Origin: Bin5 sp965218625
GTDB taxonomy: Bacteria > Chloroflexota > Anaerolineae > Caldilineales > Caldilineaceae
Length of the DNA stretch: 64,000 bases
Direction of reading: 5' to 3'
Assembly: GCA_965218625.1 (NCBI GenBank)
Contig: CBDCLG010000011.1
Span: 1-64,000, forward strand
Below, one piece after another: positions 59,302 to 64,000 of this stretch. Positions within the stretch are counted from its first letter, which is position 1. Every line of letters starts with the position of its first letter. The notes below the pieces were generated by a model. It was not told the origin of the DNA. It searched no databases and saw only the letters and a list, made by a program, of their open reading frames with translations. The position numbers and the translations under genes are program-made.

Positions 59302-60048
59302 ATGACCGATCTGCTATTCTACGACGACTCCTACCTGCGGGACTTTGACGCCACAATTGTCGCGGTCGACAAGAAAGAGGGCCGGTTGCGCGTCGCGCTC
59401 GACCGCACCGCTTTCTACCCCGGCGGCGGCGGCCAGCCCAACGACAGCGGCTGGCTGACCGTTGACGGGAACAGGTTTTCTGTAGACAGAGTCAAGCGCG
59501 AAAGCGGCCGGATCTGGCACGCGCTCGGGGGCATGAAGGGCGCGTCGGTCCGCATCGCCTCCCGGCAGCGCGTTCGATGTGAGCTCGACTGGGCGCGGCG
59601 CTACGCGCTGATGCGGACGCACACGGCAATGCACATCCTCTGCGGGGTCGTCTGGCGCGACTACGGCGCCTCGGTGACGGGCGGAGACATGAAGTTGGGC
59701 GCAGGACGCATGGACTTCGAGTTCGCTGCTATGAGCGGCGAGCTGGTCGCCGAAATTGAGCGCAGCTGCAACGCGGAGATCGCGGCCGCGCGACCGGTCA
59801 TCACCAGGATTTTGCCGCGGGAAGAGGCGTTCGAGATCCCCGACCTGATCCGCACCAAGATCAACCTGCTTCCCAAACAGATCAGGGAGGTGCGAACGGT
59901 CGAGCTGAAAGGCCTGGACCTGCAGGCCGACGGCGGCACACATACCGGGAACACCAGCGAAGTCGGCTCGATACGCGTGGTCAAATACCAAAGTAAGGGC
60001 GCGATCAACAAGCGCATCTACGTGGAGATCGGCGAGCCGGAGGCGTAG
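59302..60048 (+). CDS. AlaX-like tRNA editing protein
   Basis: A 248-residue free-standing homologue of the alanyl-tRNA synthetase editing domain, which hydrolyses mischarged tRNA. The first zinc motif is H107-x3-H111 (RTHTAMHIL), and PGGGGQP (40-46) matches the family. The second motif normally reads C-x3-H (CGGTH); here it is D210-x3-H214 (DLQADGGTHTGNTSEVG), with Asp in place of the Cys, so the metal site may be altered or the family branch differs. The ATG at 59302 is chosen because it begins the conserved MTDLLFYDDSYL segment; the frame is open from 59251. It is the first gene after the T-box, 39 bases before ileS. Confidence 0.88.
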   Translation: MTDLLFYDDSYLRDFDATIVAVDKKEGRLRVALDRTAFYPGGGGQPNDSGWLTVDGNRFSVDRVKRESGRIWHALGGMKGASVRIASRQRVRCELDWARRYALMRTHTAMHILCGVVWRDYGASVTGGDMKLGAGRMDFEFAAMSGELVAEIERSCNAEIAAARPVITRILPREEAFEIPDLIRTKINLLPKQIREVRTVELKGLDLQADGGTHTGNTSEVGSIRVVKYQSKGAINKRIYVEIGEPEA

Positions 60049-60086
60049 CCGGCATTGGCTCGCCCGGCGAAAGAGGAAATCTGACG

Positions 60087-63000
60087 ATGACACAGGCACT
60101 GGCAAAGAACTACGCTTCACGCGACGCGGGCGCACCTGGCAGCCGCTATCAAGAGGTGCCGGCCAGCGTCTCATTTCCCGAATTGGAGGAGTCGATTCTC
60201 AAGCTCTGGCAGGACAAGGACGTCTTCAGACGTTCGATGGAGGAGCGGGAGGGCGGCCCCGAGTACGTCTTTTTCGAGGGTCCGCCGACGGCAAACGGCC
60301 GCCCCGGCATCCACCACGTGCTGGCCAGGGCCTTCAAGGATATGTTCCCCCGCTACAAGACGATGCAGGGCTACCATGTCCTCCGCAAAGGCGGCTGGGA
60401 CACGCACGGTCTGCCCGTGGAGCTGGAGGTCGAAAGGCAGCTTGGTCTCACCGGCAAAGAGCAGATCGAGGAGTACGGCGTCGCCCGCTTCAACCAGATG
60501 TGCAAGGAGTCCGTCTGGGAATACCTGAACGACTGGGAAGCGCTCACCGAGCGGATGGCCTTCTGGGTCAGTTTGGACGACGCCTACGTCACCATGACCA
60601 ATGAATATGTGCATTCGCTCTGGTGGATTCTGCGGGAGCTCTGGGACAAGGGCCTTCTCTTCGAGGGTTACAAGGTCGTTCCCTACTGCCCCCGCTGCGG
60701 CACCCCCCTGAGCAGCCACGAGCTCTCCCTGGGCTACCAGGAAGGCACCGTCGACCCGAGCATCTTTGTAAAATTCGTCGTCAAGGGCGAGGAAAACGCA
60801 TTCCTGATGGCGTGGACAACCACGCCCTGGACGCTGCCTGGGAACGCCGCGCTGGCCGTGGGCGAAAAGGTCGACTACGTCAAAGTGCGCGACCGCAGCG
60901 GCGCGCTGCTCTACCTGGCGAAGGACCGGGCGGATGCCGTGCTGGAGCCGGGCTACCAGCTCCTCGAAGAGATGAAGGGCGCCGCGCTCGTGGGAATGGA
61001 GTACGAGCCCCTCTTCCAATTCGGCGCCGCGCCCGCTGAGCGCTATGCCTATGTCATCGCCGCCGATTTCGTCAGCACCGCAGACGGCACCGGCATCGTC
61101 CACGTCGCCCCTGCCTTCGGCGCGGATGACCTCGCGGTCGGCCAGGCGCACGGGCTGCCGGTCTTTCATACTGTCGACGCTGCCGGCCAGTTCAAGGACG
61201 AGGTTTCTCCTTGGGCCGGCCTGTTCGTCAAAGACGCCGACCCGCACATCGCCGCCGACCTGGAGAACCGCGGGCAGCTCTATAAGGCCGAGACCTACGA
61301 GCATACCTACCCGTTCTGCTGGCGCTGCGACACCCCCCTCATCTACTGGGCCAAGCAGACCTGGTATATCCGTACCAGCAGCTTCAAGGACCGGCTGGTG
61401 GCGCTCAACGATACGATCAACTGGGTGCCCGATCACATCCGCAACGGCCGCTTCGGGCGCTGGCTGGAGAACAACGTCGATTGGGCCCTGGGCCGCGACC
61501 GCTACTGGGCCACACCGATCCCAATCTGGAAGAGCGATGCGCCCGGCAGCGACCACATGGAGTGTATCGGGGGCCTTGACGAACTCTCGCAAAAGTGCGG
61601 CCGCGAGCTGAAAGGTCTGGACCTGCACCGCCCCTACGTGGATGAAATCACCTGGCCGGCGCCCGACGGCGGCACCATGCGGCGCGTTCCCGAGCTCTGC
61701 GATGTCTGGTTCGACAGCGGCGCCATGCCCGTCGCCCAGTGGCACTACCCATACGCCAACCAGGCGGAATTCGATACCTATCAGCAGGCCGATTACATCT
61801 GCGAAGCCGTCGATCAAACCCGCGGCTGGTTCTACACGCTCCACGCCGTCAGCACCCTACTGTTCGACCGGCCCGCGTTCAAAAACGTCATTTGCCTTGG
61901 GCACATCCTGGCCGAGGACGGCTCGAAAATGAGCAAGTCCCGCGGCAATGTCGTCAATCCCTGGCAGGTTTTCGCCGAACACGGCGCCGATGCCACGCGC
62001 TGGTACATGTATACGGCCGGCCCGCCCGGCAATGCCCGCCGCTTCAGCGGCAACCTCGTGGCCGAGGTAAAACGGCGCTTTCTGAACACGCTCTGGAATA
62101 CCTACAGCTTCTTCGCCGTCTACGCCAACCTGGCGCCGGCAGCCGACCCGCCCCCCACCGAGGGCAGCAACGACTTCGACCGCTGGCTGCTCTCCGAGCT
62201 CAACCGTCTCGTCCGCGAGGTGACCGCCGCCTACGAAGCCTACGACGTTACCGCTGCCACACGCCCCATTGCCGAATTCGTCGACGATCTCAGCAACTGG
62301 TACGTGCGGCTCAACCGCCGGCGCTTTTGGGATGGCGACGCCGGCGCGCTCGCCGCGCTGCGCCACACGCTGGTCACGCTAGCCAAACTGCTCGCCCCGG
62401 CGATCCCATTTCTCTCCGAGGCGATCTATCAGAACCTGGTCCTCTCCGTCGAGCCGGACCAGCCCGATTCGGTGCATCTGGCTCAGTGGCCGCAGGCTGA
62501 CCCCGGCGCAATCGACGCCGAGCTGAGCGCAGCGATGGCGCTGGCGCAGAAGGTCACGACCCTGGGTCGCGCGGCCAGGGAATCAGCCGCGCTCAAGGTG
62601 CGCCAGCCCCTGCAACAGGTGGTCGTCCGCACCCGAACGGAAGACGAGCGCGCCGGCCTGGAGCGGATGCGGCAGCTCCTGCTCTCCGAGCTCAATGTGA
62701 AGGACTTGACTCTTGCCAGCCAAGGCGATGAGCTGGTCGATGTTGAGGTCTTCCCCTTGCCCAGGCAGCTGGGCCAGAAGTACGGGCGCGGCTACCCGGT
62801 CATCCGGCGCCTCTTCGCGCAGATGGACCAACGGCAGCTGGCGGGACGTTTTGGCGAGGGCGAGACCGTTACTGTGGAGGAACACGGCAACAGTTATCAG
62901 GTCGGACCGGAGGATGTCGAAGTGCGGCGAACACCGCGCGCCGGATTTGCCGTCGCCGAAGACGGCGGCTATCTTGTCGCCGTCACCACCTCTGTGACCC

Positions 63001-63293
63001 CCGAATTGGAACGGGAAGGGCACGCCCGCGAGCTCGTTCGCCGTATCCAGCAGCTGCGCAAGGACACCGACCTGGAAATCAACGACCGCATCATGCTCTT
63101 GCTGCCCCAAACGCAGCAGCTTGAGAGCTTGCTGTCCGCCCATCGAGACTACATCGTGGCAGAGACCTTGACATTGGAGATCGTGTGGAATCCGGCAGCC
63201 GAAAATCCGACCGCTGAGGCCTGCGCCACCTTTTCGCTTGGCGGGGAAAAGGTTACAATTGGACTGACAAAGTTTGGGTCCAGCAACCAGTAG
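60087..63293 (+). CDS. ileS: Isoleucyl-tRNA synthetase
   Basis: A 1068-residue class I aminoacyl-tRNA synthetase charging tRNA-Ile. The HIGH-type motif is GIHH (74-77) in PPTANGRPGIHH, and KMSKS is near 614-618 (SKMSKSRGN). The editing domain is present between (WTTTPWTLPGNAALAVG and TADGTGIVHVAPAFGADD). The length and the GRPGIHH form match the second IleRS type (eukaryote-like, often less sensitive to mupirocin) rather than the shorter E. coli type. It follows the AlaX-like gene in the T-box operon, so its expression rises when tRNA-Ile is uncharged. It precedes gcvH by 27 bases. Confidence 0.95.
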   Translation: MTQALAKNYASRDAGAPGSRYQEVPASVSFPELEESILKLWQDKDVFRRSMEEREGGPEYVFFEGPPTANGRPGIHHVLARAFKDMFPRYKTMQGYHVLRKGGWDTHGLPVELEVERQLGLTGKEQIEEYGVARFNQMCKESVWEYLNDWEALTERMAFWVSLDDAYVTMTNEYVHSLWWILRELWDKGLLFEGYKVVPYCPRCGTPLSSHELSLGYQEGTVDPSIFVKFVVKGEENAFLMAWTTTPWTLPGNAALAVGEKVDYVKVRDRSGALLYLAKDRADAVLEPGYQLLEEMKGAALVGMEYEPLFQFGAAPAERYAYVIAADFVSTADGTGIVHVAPAFGADDLAVGQAHGLPVFHTVDAAGQFKDEVSPWAGLFVKDADPHIAADLENRGQLYKAETYEHTYPFCWRCDTPLIYWAKQTWYIRTSSFKDRLVALNDTINWVPDHIRNGRFGRWLENNVDWALGRDRYWATPIPIWKSDAPGSDHMECIGGLDELSQKCGRELKGLDLHRPYVDEITWPAPDGGTMRRVPELCDVWFDSGAMPVAQWHYPYANQAEFDTYQQADYICEAVDQTRGWFYTLHAVSTLLFDRPAFKNVICLGHILAEDGSKMSKSRGNVVNPWQVFAEHGADATRWYMYTAGPPGNARRFSGNLVAEVKRRFLNTLWNTYSFFAVYANLAPAADPPPTEGSNDFDRWLLSELNRLVREVTAAYEAYDVTAATRPIAEFVDDLSNWYVRLNRRRFWDGDAGALAALRHTLVTLAKLLAPAIPFLSEAIYQNLVLSVEPDQPDSVHLAQWPQADPGAIDAELSAAMALAQKVTTLGRAARESAALKVRQPLQQVVVRTRTEDERAGLERMRQLLLSELNVKDLTLASQGDELVDVEVFPLPRQLGQKYGRGYPVIRRLFAQMDQRQLAGRFGEGETVTVEEHGNSYQVGPEDVEVRRTPRAGFAVAEDGGYLVAVTTSVTPELEREGHARELVRRIQQLRKDTDLEINDRIMLLLPQTQQLESLLSAHRDYIVAETLTLEIVWNPAAENPTAEACATFSLGGEKVTIGLTKFGSSNQ

Positions 63294-63320
63294 CCGCTGG
63301 TGTTCACAAGGAAGTGAAGA

Positions 63321-63719
63321 ATGGCATCCTACCAATATGAATCTAATCTGAAGTACGCCAATACCCACGAGTGGGCCAGGCGTGATGACGCCACCGTTGT
63401 CGTGGGAATCAGCGATGCCGCCCAGGACATGATGAGCGATATCGTTTTTGTCGAGCTGCCTGAAGTCGGCGAAGCCGTCGCCGCCGGCGACGCCATCGCG
63501 GTCGTGGAGTCTGTCAAGGCCGCCGAAGACATAATCTCGCCGGTTTCGGGAACGATCGCTGCCGTCAACGAGGCGCTTATAGACACGCCGGAGCTGGTCA
63601 ATAGCGATCCGTACGGCGTCTGGTTCCTCAAAATCGAAATCAACGACGACGCCGGCAGCGAACTTGAGAAGTTGATGGACGCGGATGCCTACACCGCCTT
63701 TGTCGAAAGCGAAACGTGA
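63321..63719 (+). CDS. gcvH: Glycine cleavage system H protein
   Basis: A 132-residue lipoyl carrier of the glycine cleavage system, shuttling the aminomethyl group between P, T and L proteins. The lipoylated lysine is K66 in VESVKAAEDI. The hammerhead fold is recognisable from YANTHEWARRDDATVVVGISDAAQ at the N-terminus and DPYGVWFLKIEI near the end. A GGAAG ribosome-binding site precedes the ATG at 63321. No other gcv gene is in the window. It may be read together with ileS, 27 bases upstream. Confidence 0.93.
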   Translation: MASYQYESNLKYANTHEWARRDDATVVVGISDAAQDMMSDIVFVELPEVGEAVAAGDAIAVVESVKAAEDIISPVSGTIAAVNEALIDTPELVNSDPYGVWFLKIEINDDAGSELEKLMDADAYTAFVESET

Positions 63720-64000
63720 AGGGGGCAGACGCGCGGGCCGGGAAAGGAATATCGCGGGGACTCCTCTCCCCAATCCATCTCCTCGCCCGCTGTTTCCCGT
63801 CCTCCTGCTGCTGGCGCTGCTGCTGGCCGGCTGCGACGGGATGCCCGCCGCGCCGCGCCTCCCAGCCATTCCCTTTCTCAGCACAGAGTCCGACGCCCAT
63901 CGGCCAGGACGCGAGTTGCGGGTCCTGCTCCCCCAGGAAGGCGCGCTTACCCAAGCCCTTCGCCACAGGATCGATGCCTGGGCATCCGAACGGGAGCTGG
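63700..64000 (+). CDS. Lipoprotein, N-terminal fragment
   Basis: A frame open to the right edge (at least 100 residues), probably starting at TTG 63700 inside the end of gcvH. It begins with a basic stretch, then a strong signal peptide LFPVLLLLALLLAGC with a lipobox (LLAGC). After the Cys a Pro-rich region is followed by GRELRVLLPQEGALTQALRHRIDAWASEREL. This suggests an exported lipoprotein, perhaps a solute-binding or similar protein. The start is uncertain: no ATG lies in the frame before the signal peptide. The C-terminal part is outside the window. Confidence 0.6.
   Translation, partial: MSKAKREGGRRAGRERNIAGTPLPNPSPRPLFPVLLLLALLLAGCDGMPAAPRLPAIPFLSTESDAHRPGRELRVLLPQEGALTQALRHRIDAWASEREL

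Noticed and set aside
60171..61844. A 557-codon minus-strand frame opposite ileS
   Set aside because: The plus-strand IleRS is certain, with all its motifs; the opposite frame is a composition shadow.
1..64000. CRISPR arrays, rRNA genes, insertion sequences, phage genes, origins
   Set aside because: No regularly spaced repeats, rRNA-like stretches, transposase motifs, integrase or DnaA-box clusters were seen while reading through the window.

Overview
The window looks like a GC-rich bacterial chromosome segment, most probably from the Chloroflexota (Caldilineales/Anaerolineae-like). This is inferred from gene content, not from a marker-gene tree. The supporting signs are an isoleucine T-box ahead of a long IleRS, a fused-subunit pyruvate:ferredoxin oxidoreductase, type 2 IPP isomerase, a radical SAM protein of the TIGR03960 type, a UbiA-like phosphoribosyltransferase, zinc-ribbon membrane proteins, and many PhyH, Gfo/Idh/MocA, 2-hydroxyacid dehydrogenase and amidohydrolase genes. 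No rRNA, CRISPR array, insertion sequence or prophage was seen. One tRNA gene (Val, UAC) is present.

Layout. 0-6.4 kb: a truncated methyltransferase, a PhyH dioxygenase with a small partner, and a divergently transcribed set of three paralogous amidohydrolase-2 proteins with an MscS channel and a Rieske ferredoxin, driven by a near-consensus promoter. 6.7-15.5 kb: DEAD-box helicase, NAD synthetase, Gfo/Idh/MocA oxidoreductase, a PrsW/RDD zinc-ribbon membrane pair, tRNA-Val, a frameshifted SDR and an acetoacetate-decarboxylase-like protein. 15.6-22 kb: FtsK translocase, a membrane-tethered GAF/HTH protein, a single-pass membrane protein and a PgeF/YfiH-type protein. 22.2-24 kb: a restriction-modification pair whose nuclease resembles SfiI but is split by a frameshift. 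24-29.5 kb: radical SAM protein, MobA, acyl carrier protein with terminator, IPP isomerase and a broken polyprenyl synthase. 29.9-33.7 kb: two-gene PFOR operon.

33.9-49.7 kb is an accessory catabolic region. It holds a glyoxalase-like protein, two further PhyH proteins, an aldo/keto reductase, an esterase, two methyltransferases, a MOSC protein, a glycosyltransferase, two 2-hydroxyacid dehydrogenases, a dihaem peroxidase with a small lipoprotein, lipoproteins of unknown role and an enolase-superfamily dehydratase. 50-64 kb is more housekeeping: Lon, a PHP-AlbA_2 fusion, a UbiA-like transferase, two CNNM/CorC-type transporters, then a promoter and T-box leader controlling an AlaX-like editing protein and IleRS, followed by GcvH and the start of a lipoprotein gene.

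Two cautions shape the reading. First, at least seven places show a reading frame that resumes after a one-base shift, nearly all in short homopolymers. That pattern fits base-calling error better than independent gene decay, so 'broken' genes here may be intact in the organism. Second, all functional calls come from motifs read by eye; no database search was run.

The most interesting leads are two PhyH proteins whose metal-binding motif reads His-x-Gly (as in Fe(II)/2-oxoglutarate halogenases) rather than His-x-Asp, the PHP-AlbA_2 fusion beside Lon, the SfiI-like restriction system whose methyltransferase carries an inserted helix-turn-helix, the membrane-tethered 7TM-GAF-HTH protein, and the Ile T-box controlling an AlaX-like protein together with IleRS.
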